Assembly: GCF_016802725.1 (NCBI RefSeq)
Contig: NC_052669.1
Span: 6,625,501 to 6,689,500, forward strand
Reading direction: 5' to 3'
From: Solenopsis invicta
Lineage: Eukaryota; Arthropoda; Insecta; Hymenoptera; Formicidae
Length of the DNA: 64,000 nucleotides
Part shown: positions 10,921 through 23,000 of the stretch, one piece after another
Numbering within the stretch: position 1 is the stretch's first letter
How the letters are laid out: every line of letters begins with the position of its first letter
Notes under the pieces: model-generated
Told to the model about the DNA's origin: nothing
Database searches by the model: none
What the model saw: the letters and a program-made list of their open reading frames with translations, nothing else
Position numbers and translations under genes: made by a program

Positions 10921-11688
10921 ATGGGAAACGCCAACTCCGCACAACCTCCTAAGAGTCAGAAAGACCGGAAGGAGGATCATTGCAAGTAAGATAATTTCTA
11001 CTTTATGAATGATGGAGCAACATCTAGTTTCGCGTAACTCCACATTTTTTTCTCCATTCATGTTCGGCACAGTATGACTCGAGCCGTTAATTTACATCAC
11101 CGCCTTGATTTTTGATGTCAAAAGCAAAAAAAACATGCGCATGATTTTCACGCGATTTATACCTATAATATGAAACTTTATTAAAAGTTTGTTTATTTTT
11201 CCTTTTTTGATTTTATATATAATTTTGATAAAGAAAGTTCTCGGCTAATTATTTACATCTGTGTAAAAACGCAAGAATTGTTTGTTTCTGATACCATAAT
11301 ATAGAATGTAGGTATTGAAACCTATCGACGAAATCAATGGGGCACACAAAAGCGTACTTTGCAGTTTCGCCTTTTACGTAGCGCAGATACCGGAAAAGGC
11401 AGACAACCCGCGAGCGGAAGCGGCAAAGCCGCCAGCCAAAGTTTACAAGCTCAAAGGGACGGACATAATGTCCGGCCTCGGGCGACGAATCCTTTCATCA
11501 TTTTCTTCCTGCGACTTCGCAGTAAGAAGCCGAACGAGCATGTCACCGTGATAGCGCGAGCCGCGGGCAAACTGTGGTCTCAAATGACTCCCGAACAGAG
11601 GAAGAAGTACGTAGATCTCGCCAACGAGGAGAAAAAACGGCGCCAAGAGAGGAAACGAAAGAGAAAACGTTCTACGTATTCGAGGTAA
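10921..11688 (+). CDS. Small basic HMG-box protein, sperm-chromatin (MST-HMG/protamine-like) type, two exons
   Basis: Probable DNA-packing protein related to the HMG-box domain of insect protamine-like sperm nuclear proteins. The C-terminal exon is the solid part: it encodes NPFIIFFLRLRSKKP, then VIARAAGKLWSQMTPEQRKK and YVDLANEEKKRR, followed by a Lys/Arg-rich tail and a stop at 11688. This exon has no ATG before the domain. A first exon at 10921-10985 (MGNANSAQPP, donor AA|GTAAGA, phase 2) joined to an acceptor ending at 11381 puts the HMG box in frame, giving 123 residues. Two other AG sites nearby (ending 11364 and 11386) would give different frames that end without the box. Function and germline role are inferred from the domain. 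AATAAA follows at 11703. The domain call is good; exon 1 and the acceptor are uncertain. Confidence 0.6.
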
Positions 11689-11702
11689 TCCGTGAGAAAA
11701 GA

Positions 11703-11712
11703 AATAAATAAA
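11703..11712 (+). promoter_or_regulatory. Poly(A) signals of the HMG-box gene
   Basis: Two overlapping AATAAA hexamers begin 15 and 19 bases after the stop codon, which supports 11688 as the true end of the gene. Confidence 0.75.
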
Positions 11713-12099
11713 ACGCGTAAATTACTATCAAGTTATTCTATCAAATCAAACGAATCATTTAGGACGATAAAAGTGATCTAAACCCATGCAATTATAAAGT
11801 TCAAAAAACCAAAAATTTTTTATGTTGTACTATTCAAATATAATATAAGAATGTGATTCATAAAATTCAAGAGCGAACACTTTTCCAAGATACCATACGA
11901 ACTATGGACTTATTTCACTTTTGCTCAGAATCTTTCAAATAAAAATTAGAGATCTGATCGCAATCCTATGTCTAGGATGAAGTAACAAAGCTTGTAGGAG
12001 GATCTATCTCACGCAGGAAGATGATCTTACACGCTACACGTCGTCATACGTTACACTTGGAAACAATCAAAGACGCGATCATGTATTTTTGATTTCTTT

Positions 12100-14056
12100 T
12101 TTATTTGTTAGTAGTCTTTTTTTAGATCTATGTACAATAAATATTGATGTATTTTTATACATTATTAATTATCTTATCATTCAATTACTCTAAGCTAGGC
12201 GATCTGCCAATTTTCTTTCGTTTTTTTTTTCGTTCTCTCGTCTGAAAAAATTAAACTCGTAACGTTTCGTACCATAAATATATTATTTTTTTTTTGTCGT
12301 CACGACCATTCCGCGAAGCGTCGCCCACAACGAGGGAGGGAAATTACGCGGTTCAGGGTAATGTATTCGGAGTAACGTAGACAACACGTGTGTTTACGCT
12401 ACCGTTGCTCCTCTCCTTCCTTCACTTCGCGAAAGGAAAAATCGACATACGCGCATACTTCCTCTCGCGATTTCGATACAAAAAATAATTTCGGCACGAG
12501 TCTCGCGACGCTTCGTGGAAGAGCCTAATTGCGCGCTCCGTTATTCTTTCCGTAACTAGAGCTACCTTCTCGCGATATTAGATAATAAAAACATACAATA
12601 ATGAATACCGAATGAATGTGTGACATCATGTATGTGGCAATTAAAATATAGCGTATGGATTACGTTGTGTGTGATGTGTGTGTGTGTGTATGTATGTATG
12701 TGCGCGTGTGTGTGTACGTGAGTGTATATGTTTTCTTGTGTTGCATCGTTTGTCACAATAGTTAATGATTATTAATGATAATAATAATAACAATGGATAA
12801 AAATCATATAAACGATGGCGCTGACGATCGAGATTGACAATTTTACACTGGTGAGACGATGTCGGCGACAAGTAATCGTTTTCGTAATAATACAATGAGG
12901 ATTATCATAGCGTTACGCACAGTTACTTTTTCTTCTTTATGATACAGTAAAGTACAAGTGTGCCAACTTAAACAACAATGTTCAACAATTGATAATATCA
13001 AACAGAATATTATTCGTAAATATATTTATATATATTTATATATATAAATACATAAAACGTAACACTGCTGCGGTTTCGCGAAGGAATGCCCTACTAAAAA
13101 TAGGTGTCCGCATTTTCTTTTCTTTTTCTCTCCCCCCTCCCCCTTACCCTCCACACTTTTCTTTCTTTCCTTCCTTCGAATTAGAGATGAAGGAGCGCGC
13201 TATCTTGGTCGACCGAAATTAATCCATCCAAGATAACGTCTTGTTTTCCTTCCTTTTCCTTCTATTTTAAACGCACAAGTATACGAACTCGTGCCTCCGA
13301 AGAATCACCGATCGATAACTATGATTAAATTGTACCTTGTGTGCAATCTTTGTCGACAAGTTAAGAATCAGTTTAATACGAGCCTTCCTTAAGAAAAAAA
13401 GAACGTCCCGCTGTCGACGAGCGTGAGTACAGAGACGGAAGGGTCAATCATTAAATCAACCTCCCTTATCTTTCACCTCCTGTTCTGAAATAAAATGTGC
13501 AGTTAAAACACCAATGAGCATGTATATTCACGTAGCGATTTCAAATGTACTGGCGTATATAAAACACACGCTAATACACTAACCATTCGCGAATATATTT
13601 TGCCGGATCAAGATAAAGAATTAAAAATACAGTTGTGTGCTTGACGAACGGATTGCCGAACGTAGATTCTGCTTCTTTTACAAGCGTATATCACTGAGTT
13701 CTCTCGCGATCTGCCGCACTGTCCATATTACGGCTCTCGATGTATGCTGTTTATGCTCACAGCGAGCACAATCATCTTCGGAGGCTCCGTGGAGTACCTG
13801 GATCGGAAAGGAAGATTGCTGTCGCAAATGGATCAGTATGATGAGAAGAAGACTCGAACAAGTCTGGTTCGCGGACAGAGCTGGTAAAGGCAGCGAATGG
13901 TCGAGGAAGTACAAGTGCCCGCGGTATCGGTCACATAGTAGGAGATCGACGATGAGTCGCCATCGATGATCGTATCGAAGAGAGCGTTAACTTGTCACAC
14001 GAAGAAGTTCGTTCGTTCGTCCAAGCGTCGAGAGATCCGATTGGAGTAAGCGACGG
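12100..14056 (-). other. Probable 3'UTR of KAT6
   Basis: Nearly 2 kb follow the KAT6 stop codon without coding signal, ending near an AATAAA on the minus strand (TTTATT at 12100-12105 on plus). It includes T-rich and GT-repeat segments of the kind common in long insect 3'UTRs. The convergent HMG-box gene ends about 390 bp further on, so the two transcripts point at each other. The 3' end is inferred. Confidence 0.5.
12668..12730. repeat. (GT)n-rich microsatellite
   Basis: Interrupted TG dinucleotide run with TATG and CGTG variants, inside the presumed KAT6 3'UTR. Confidence 0.85.
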
Positions 14057-17000
14057 CTAGCGCGGCCTCATGGAGCTGTTGAGAGGCTGCATGAGACCAC
14101 CGTTGATGTAGCCGTGGTACGTAGTGTAGACAGCCGCCGGATTTTGCTGATGCGGGTCTTGCGGATATGGCGTCGGTACGTTCACCACACCGACCGGTAA
14201 CTGGCTCGCCTGGTTCATAAAGCCGCCGAGCTGTGCTGCTTGATTCATGTAACCGGTCGCTGGTTGCGCTACGCGGTAACCATACTGAGCGGCTGCCATG
14301 AGATTCGTGTTGAGAGCAACATTTGGACTGACACGGCTCGCGGCGCTCTGCATCTGCGGACAGGTACCGCTCGGGTCGAGGGTCTGTCGATAGAGACTTT
14401 CGCTAGGATACGACTGTGTGAGCGACGGCATGTTGTTCGCAGACGAACGCGAGGTGGATCGGCCAGGCGGTCCGGGTGTACCGGGAGGCACAGTATTGAC
14501 GTTGTAATAGTTCTTCGCGTAGCCCAAGGGTCCAACTTGAGGTGGCGTCGGTAGTTGCCGCGATGTCTGTGGTGGCGTCAAAGTGTGTGGGATAGGTGGT
14601 GGCGGCGTGAGGTTCATTGCCGGTGGCGGCGTAGGCGGTACCATGTCTAGACCGTTGGTCAATTGCTGTAGCTTCGCCAGACTGCATGAATTGGTGGTTT
14701 GATGACTACCGGAGGCGGAAAGCGGAGTCGGCGCCGGGGTATGCGAGTGCGGTGGCATCGCGCTTGTTTGTATATAGAAATTCGTGGCGGTGGTGCAGGG
14801 CGTCGGCGCGCCAGAGCGGCCGCTACGATGCTGGATCACGTAAGTATTCTGCGTGGGAAAGCTCTGCGAGCCAGCCGCCACTGCCATGTAGTTGCCCTGC
14901 GAGATCACCGCCATGTTATGCGAATGGGCGGCATGCGGAGTGTGCGAGTGCGGATGTGGCACTGCTGGTGGCAGGCTCATCGATGACGGCGATTGCTGAT
15001 ACTGCGGCGGCACCGCAACGTGCGCCGTATGCGTCACGGTACTGTGACTGGTCTGCGACGTCACGACGCTGTGTTGAGAGGTTTGGCTAGTGTGGGACGT
15101 CGGCGGAGTAGCTCGATGCGACCTGCTACTCTGTTGCGTCGACCTAGATCTATGCGTGGTCTGCGAGCCGCTGGCACGTTTGCTATGTGATTGAGATTGC
15201 TGAGTTTGCTGCGACTGTTGTTGAGGCTGTGGCTGCTGTTGATGCGCAGGTTGTTGTTGCTGCTGCGACTGTGTCTGTTGAGATTGATTGTGCGCCATAC
15301 TTTGACTCTGCGCCTGCTGTGCCAATGATAACTGCATCGGCTGTGGCGTGTGCGACTGGGGCAACGGCTGCGGCGTATGACTTTGCGGCAACGGTTGCGG
15401 ACTATGCGTAGGTATACTCTGTGGTGTGTGAGATTGTGGCAACGGTTGCGGTGTATGACTCTGCGGAAGCGGCTGTGGACTTTGGGTCGGGATGCTCTGC
15501 GGAGTACGCGGTTGCTGAAGAGATTGTGGAGTGTGTGGCTGATGCATCGGATGGATGCTCGGATGATGGGCCGGCGGAGTATGCTGCGGCATCGAGCAGT
15601 CGGCATACTGTACCTGCTGCGGCATATTCACTGGCACCGACGACGTAACCGGCGTCGCGATCTGCATGGAAACCGAGATCGGCACATTTGTAGGCGGTGG
15701 AATAGACGGTAAAGCACTGGGCGGTCTCTCCACGCTGTTTTGCGGCCCAAGATCACTGGCTATGGAAGTAGGAGACTCCAAGCCCAACTGACTCACATCC
15801 AGATCGCACTGGCTGTAATGTAGCGAGTGTACCGAGTTAGTTGTCGAGTCAGGGGTGTAGACTCCCATAGACGGCAAATCTGGTTGCGACGGCGGTGTTC
15901 TCTTCACCGAGCCCGGATTCTCAAGATGTGGCGTGGTCTTGCCACTCTCAGGAGAATGCTGTTTCAGTTCCTCCGTTTGATTCTGTAACTGCAAGGTCGT
16001 ATCCTGATGTTCCACAGTGGGCAACGTTTTCTCCCGCGGTGTGAGAGGCTCGGCTTCCGACATCACCGTCGCGTTAACGAGAACGCACGTGTCTTTCTTC
16101 TCCGCAAGTAAAGGTTCCGTTTTCGGTCGCGACAAATCAATCTTTGCATCCATCGGCGGTTCGCAAACAAGCTCCTCTTTGGGAGGACTCTCGCAGTCAT
16201 CCTTCTTCGGTATAACGCTGTTCTCCGACTTCTCGACTTCCTCCTCTTTTGGTGAAGCAACTGGTTCAGGTACTGATTTCGATGCCTCCGGACTACAAAC
16301 TGGACGCTTGTCAATCTCGGAGTCTTTATCACATTCGTTTAAAGTTTCAGTCTGATCGTCGTCGACCACTGGTGATAAATCCGTCGCTGCTTCCGTCTTC
16401 TGCAACGAGATCTCGTCGTTGTCTTTTTCCTGATCTTTGTTATCCACTTTCTCGTCCTCACACGGTTCTTTCGCGGGGTTCTCCATGCTAGGCGAGGCCG
16501 ATTGCGTCACGAGTTTAGGCGTCGGTGGTGCAGCTACTTCTTCCTCTTCTCCATCATCCTCATCGCCGCCCTCATATTCGCCGGAACTCGCGGATACCAC
16601 TTCCGTTTCCGTGGGAACAGGCAAACCATTGTCCTCTACGCTTTCGCTCTTGTTGTCACTGTTACTGTGCTTCGTGGACGGTGACTCTGGCACAGACGGC
16701 TGCTCTTTTTGAACGGGAGAACTCGACTCGGGCGGTGGAGACAACGAAGGAGGCGGTATCACAGGACTTTCGGCTCTGTTCTTCGCGCTGGGAGATTCTG
16801 GCGTGAGTTGCGGCATCTTCAGAGCTTCCACCGTCGCTTTATTTCTACCCCGCCTGGACAGTGGCGAGTTCTTAACGTCTCGCACTTCCTCTTTACCATT
16901 ACATTGCATCGTCTCTTCCAGAGCTTTCTTCTCCTTCGCTTGCATGTACTTGGTTTGTCTGTTGGTAACTTTCAACAAAATGTCGTCTACTTTGCACTGC

Positions 17001-20000
17001 TTCTTCGCCGGTTTAGGCGGACTCGACGTAGAGTCTAATTTAGGAGGCGTTTTTCTAGTATCCACTGAAGTTTCTTTCAGAGATTCCCTGTCTTTCGCTT
17101 TACTATCTCTCTCTTTCACTCTCTCCTCCTTCTCGCGCTCTCGTTCGGTTTCTCGCTCTTTCTCCTTTTCTTTTTCCCTCAGAGATTCTCGCGTTCTCTT
17201 CCTACTGCTGACTTCCATTTTCTCTTCCTCAGCCTCAACCCTCTCGGAATGTTTTCGTTTTCTCAAAGGCGTGATGACTGATTCAGACATAAGTGTCTTA
17301 GGTGGTCTTATTCTTCTCCTCGACATCGTCGTTATTTGTGTTGATTTCGGCGGAGTCGTCGGAGTTGCGTTTCTTGCCGAGCTAAGGGCGCGCGCATTTC
17401 TCGATGTAGACGCTACGCTCTTGGCTTCCGTTTCCACGCGTGAATCTTTTCGATTCTCTGTGCTCGCGACATTCCGACTTTCCCTTACGGATTCTTTTGG
17501 CTCTCTTAATTCCTTCGCCGTCTTGATTTCCTTCGCATCTTTAACATCCTTCTCTTCTTTGGGCGTGTCTTTGTGAGACGCCGCAGTCTTTTGCGAAATC
17601 TTCGGTTTCAAAGGTGTCGATTTCAAAGGTGTCGATTTCAAAGATGTCGATTTTAAAGGTGTCGATTTTAAAGGTGTCGATTTTAGAAGTGTCGATTTTA
17701 AAGAAGTCGATTTTAAAGGTGTCGATTTTAAAGGTGTCGATTTTAAGGGTATCGATTTCCTTTGGCTTACTCTTCTACCCCGAGGCTTCTTCTTTATCTT
17801 CACTCTTTGCATCTTCTCGACAACTGGTACGGGCTTAGGTTCCACTGTAGGAGACATTTCCGAACCGGTGTCGGCGCTCTCCTCCGAATTCTGATACGGA
17901 TTAGGAATTTGCGTGAGCAACGGTATCCATCTGAGACAGTCGGGATCCAGTTTGATGCGGGAACTCTTTCGTACTTTCACCATGTGAGCGTCTACCTTGC
18001 TCCAATCGACTACCACAGCCACTTTATTAGTGTTTATATCTCCTGGCAGATGAACCGATCTTATAAATCCGAGTAACTGCATTGCCGTAGCGATATCATG
18101 CGCTGACACACCAGTCTCCTTTGTGATATCGCTCAGTTTAATGTCAGTATTGTTCCGATGCGCATCCAGGTACTCGAGCACTACGCTCTTCCAGAAGGAA
18201 TGATACGACACTCGACCGAGATCCGAAAGCGGTTTCTCCGGTGTTCCCGGGATGCCCTCGACCTTGGATAACAGGTAACTGAATTCTATGAGAAACCTGC
18301 CGAAACCCTGTCGTTGATACTGCGGCAGGGTCATAATGCAGGACACGTTGTACCTCTGAGCCGGACAGTGTTTCTCTTTGCTAAAGTAACCGACCAAATG
18401 ACAGCCGTATTTGTCATTTTTGGTCATGGCGTAAAAGAGAAACGGTTCTACGTCGTAATAGAGAGTCTTGTGATCCAAAAATAACTTCGCCAGCAAACAC
18501 AGATTTTGACAGTATATTTTGTTTACATTACCATCGATCTGGAAAATATCAAAAATGTTTTCTTTAGTTTTCAATAGAACAAGAAAGGTAATAAAATATC
18601 TATTACAATACGTACCTCAAACACAGACAATCCGTCGCACCTATAGATCTCAGTGGCGGGTGGATGCCTCCATTGACACTTATCCATATGCCTATCCAGC
18701 ACAGCCCGGCTTTTCGTGTATTTGAGACAAAACTCGCAGAAGAATAACTTCGGTAATCGCGCGTATTCCTGAGGAAACGGACTGGAATACCATGTTTCCA
18801 CCTCGTACCGACCGAATACTATTGCGGCGGGGTTTCGTGGTGCGTTACCAGACGCATTCGGCGTGCTAACGCATAATGATTGGTCATTCTCGTCGGTGCT
18901 AACAGTCAATCGAGCCCTCTCACGAGCCTCCTTGATGAGATCCACGTCCTTCTGCGTAACTCCCGGCGGTAAGGTCTGCGGCACAATTGGTTCCTCTGTA
19001 AAAGGAAGAAAAATGATTACGAGTGTTAACCAAATTCGTCCAACGACCTGCACACATTGTAATGTAATGTTATCATTTTTAATAATATCTATTTTCTTTG
19101 TATTATAATCAGTTTTATTATCAGTTAATATTTATCACTGATGCAGTTGTTTTACATATGAGACACTGCCTATGACTGCACTAATTTGTTGTATAAGAAA
19201 ACATAGGAAAAAATGATGTGTTTGATGTAAAAGAAACCTGACGAATGAATTCATAAACGAGAGATATAATGAAAAGATATGTTTTTTTCGTGATAATTAA
19301 ATATATCACATATTCTTGCGTATAGTAAACATTTTAATTTTAAAGTACGTTAAAGTGCGTTTTAAGTGCCGCACGTTACGAGATAAGAAATAGAGTTACG
19401 TTGGAACTTTAAGAATGACTCTCTCTAAATGTAAAGCGCAAGGCAATTTATTACCCGTGATTTCAATACAAATGACTTGGTTAAAAGACGTCAAAACAAC
19501 GGAGGTATTAGTCACGTCCTGTTGGAGAAATTAATTGGTCAAACAGATAACAAAAAAGCGAAAATTAATCGTACGGCATAGCAATGGTGACAATAGCAAT
19601 CTAATGTAATATGACAAAAGAATGCGAATAATAATTCGTTTGCCGTTAATAATGTGAGTAGTATCCAAAGCAAAGCTGTGGGTTAGATTAGTGGGATGTG
19701 TTGGCAGAGTATCAAAGTTGGCTCTTCGATGGCAGGAACTTCTTTGTCTTTCTTTTTTTTTGTTTTTCATGAAGGGGTAAGGGGGCAGTGGTATACAACA
19801 GTGCCTGCTAAGTGTCAGCAGCAGCAGGTAGGCTCCAGTGTGAATGGTACAGGAGGGCGGCTGAGTGAGATAAGCCACCCAGTGCCGTATTTTCTTCAGT
19901 GCCTGGAAATTGTATTTCGGTCTTTTTTTGTACAAGGAAAGAGGTGAGAGCGGAGAATCAATCCGAAGTGTTCGATTAAGTGATGCATAGTACACAAAAT

Positions 20001-23000
20001 GAGTTCTATCTTGCGTAAAATGTACAACCAAGACTGTTCACTCGTATTTTTCGTTTTAGAAAACAGAACTTTGTAACCTATAATATTTTTATCTCTTGTC
20101 TTTTAACAAAATTCAACAAGACTTGTCTTGCACGCGATTAATGTAGAAAAATTATGTGAGTCATAATACAAATCGGTCAATTGGTCAAAATAAAGAATAG
20201 TCCAAATGTTATGATGAGAGATTAAAGTTTTTCCATAAAATATTGTGCGAATGTTATATGTACATAATATGGTACGCGTTTGCAGATGCGACTGTATCGG
20301 TTGTGTATCCTGTACAAGTATCCTGAAAAATGATGAAATAACTAAATCTTAAATAATAAATACAGGATAAAATATTTCTACATAAGGACATATTCTTCAC
20401 AAAATATTTTAGTACTTCTCGATTTGACAGTCATCTCCAAATGTATGTAGCATGGACAAAGGAAAAAAATGCCAGAGCCAAGTAATAACATGATTAACAA
20501 CATGCAATAACCACAATAGTATCCACAGTGTAAAACAAATGAAAATGAACACTTTACAAGCTGTTCAAACAAATGTACATATCTTCCAATTATTATAGAA
20601 TTGTATTTTTTGTACAACAAACATCTACTATAAAAGTTATCACTGGTTTTACACCATGTAACAGATAAACGTCCAAGAAACCTGATTGTTCGCGATTTGT
20701 TTCTAAAGATCAATCATTCATGTATGTTACAATTGCAATTAAATATTTTTTATATATAGAATATTTTTCTAATTGGACAATTTTTATAATTTTTCCACAA
20801 TGTCGGAACAATCACGTTATCCTGAAAAAAAGTTACGGTCATCAGACGCACGTGTACCACACATCATACCACACCACACCGCCAACACATCCACGTGGTC
20901 GTGAGCGAGGATTAGATTAGAAGGAAGTCTTCATTGCGACTTTTTAGGGTGCATCATCGAGGTTAGGAACTTGTGAACGGGTGGGGTAGACTCTTACCCT
21001 TCCTGGTGGAGCAGGGTGTCGCGCGGGGTGTCGTGGTGGTGTTGGTGGTGGTGGCGCTAGTACAGGCTCGTGGATTGGACTTTGGACTGGGATTTGACTT
21101 GACGAGATCGGAACCGAGGCCTGAGGATTTCGCAACGGGTGCAGGGTGGCGTATCTGCGTACTCGTATCCGAAGGCGTTTGTTTCTTTCGTGATTGCTGT
21201 TGCTGCTGCTCGTGTCTCGACGGCGATGACGGCTGGTCCGTGGCGCACTTTATGAGCGACGACGCGTCGTCTCGCATTAGTTTTCGCCTCTCGTGCTCGT
21301 GTCTCTTACTATTCACTGCGGTTTTCACCAGACCCGAAGGTGTCATCCTCGGTAATTTCTCATTAAGCGAGCTTAATATACTCTCGTCAGAAGGTACAAA
21401 GATACCGGGTTTCGGTAATCTCGATATTTCAGTAGTAGCTTCAGTCTTTTTTCGATCTTTGAGTTTGCTTGTGCCAGATGAGTCGTCCGATTTGTTTCTC
21501 TGTGTGCCTCTCGGAACTTTGTTCGTTTTAGCAGCATCCTCCGTGTTAGGCCTTTTCCTGCGATCTGGCGCGTAATTCGGCGCCGGTGCGCCGGCCGATC
21601 TCGCTCTACTATTTGCAGATGCTGAAAAAAAGTGACTCAAACCGTCGAAGAGGCTTCTCAATTGACCGCTTCCGGGCTTGACCTTGTTATCCGCGTTTAT
21701 GAGACCAGCCGTCTGTGCGGTGTTGCGCTCGGATTTGTCTTTCTTTTTACTATCTGATGGATTACCAGTGGCTGGCTGTTGTATGTGCAAGCCAAAGGTC
21801 GGCGCGTCGCCCACGCTGAGTTTAGGTACAGGCGCGCCAAAAGTGTTTGTAATATTGCTGAAGAAAGGCGATTCTACGTTTAGCTTGGCGGCGGCTGCGG
21901 CGAAGCCCCACGGCTTGTCCTCGTTGAGGTCACAAGCGAATGGCGCCTTCGTCTTGGAAGGATCGATTCTCCCATCCTGGACTTCGTCCGACGAGGAGCC
22001 GCTGCTCTCGCTCGAGCTATTACCCTCCTCATCGTCATCGCTACTATCGCTGCCCTCCGAGCTTTCGCTACTATTACCAGCCTCGCTGCTGCTGCTGCTG
22101 CTGCTGCTGCTACTGCTACTAGATACTCGCGACGTTTCGATTTTCTTCGGATTCGCGGTACTGCCCCGAGTCGACCTAACGTTAATGTTCCGCGAGGGCC
22201 TAGGTTTATCACCGCCCCCCACCCGCTTCAATTTACTATGCTCAGCGTTAAACGCGCTCAATCTAAAGAACTTTTGCTTCTCCTTGGAGATCCTGTCGTT
22301 CTTTTCCTCGAGCAGCCTACCCTGGCCTGCGAGTGGGGTGGGAGGTTGTGGTAAAGGAGAGGAAATCAAAGGTGGTTGACGAGGGGAGACAACACCCGCA
22401 TTACCGTCCGAGCTGCTGTCCACCTGAGCCACTCCCGCGTTGCCCTTCTTGCCCGGTTGCGCGTTCGTCAAGCTTTTTCTGGATACCATCGATCTGCAAA
22501 AAAATCACAAACAACATGTACATTAGTCTTGACACATAAGATTATATTGCTATACATTTTTTTATTTCAATGTTTATCTCACGGTCAAAAATATTGTTTG
22601 TATCGCGAGACATTGTAAGCGAATAAAAAAGAACGCTTGTCAATCGAATACACGCGAGTAACACTTACTTTCGATTTTCGCGTAACTTGCTGAGCCTCTT
22701 CCTCGGCGTGTCGTCGGTTGAACTCGCATCTTGCGCCTTGCCCCGCTTACCGTCCTCCTTACTCACCGGCGTGTGCGCTGTTTGACAATGCCGACACTTC
22801 CAGGGCGTCTTGTTCTTCTTGTCGAGGGCAGGATCGATGCAGGCGGGATGGTAACACTTGACGCAGCCGGCGCACTTGACGAGATAATTTTGCGACTCCC
22901 GTTCCAGCTGGCAGCCAGCGCAGGTTGGTGAACAGTCGTCGCAGGACCAAGTTATACCTCGATCGACGAGTATCGAGAGTTCCGGCGGCGCGCAGGAATT

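Noticed and set aside
11315..11551. Alternative frame over the HMG exon (KVYKLKGTDIMSGLG product)
   Set aside because: It has no ATG, ends before the HMG box and matches no family; kept only as a possible alternative-splice frame in the findings.
16803..17576. 257-codon open frame on plus inside KAT6, and similar ones at 14686-15090, 20973-21575 and 21678-22379
   Set aside because: They are antisense shadows of KAT6 coding exons, which have clear family similarity on minus; the plus products are Ser/Leu-rich low-complexity.
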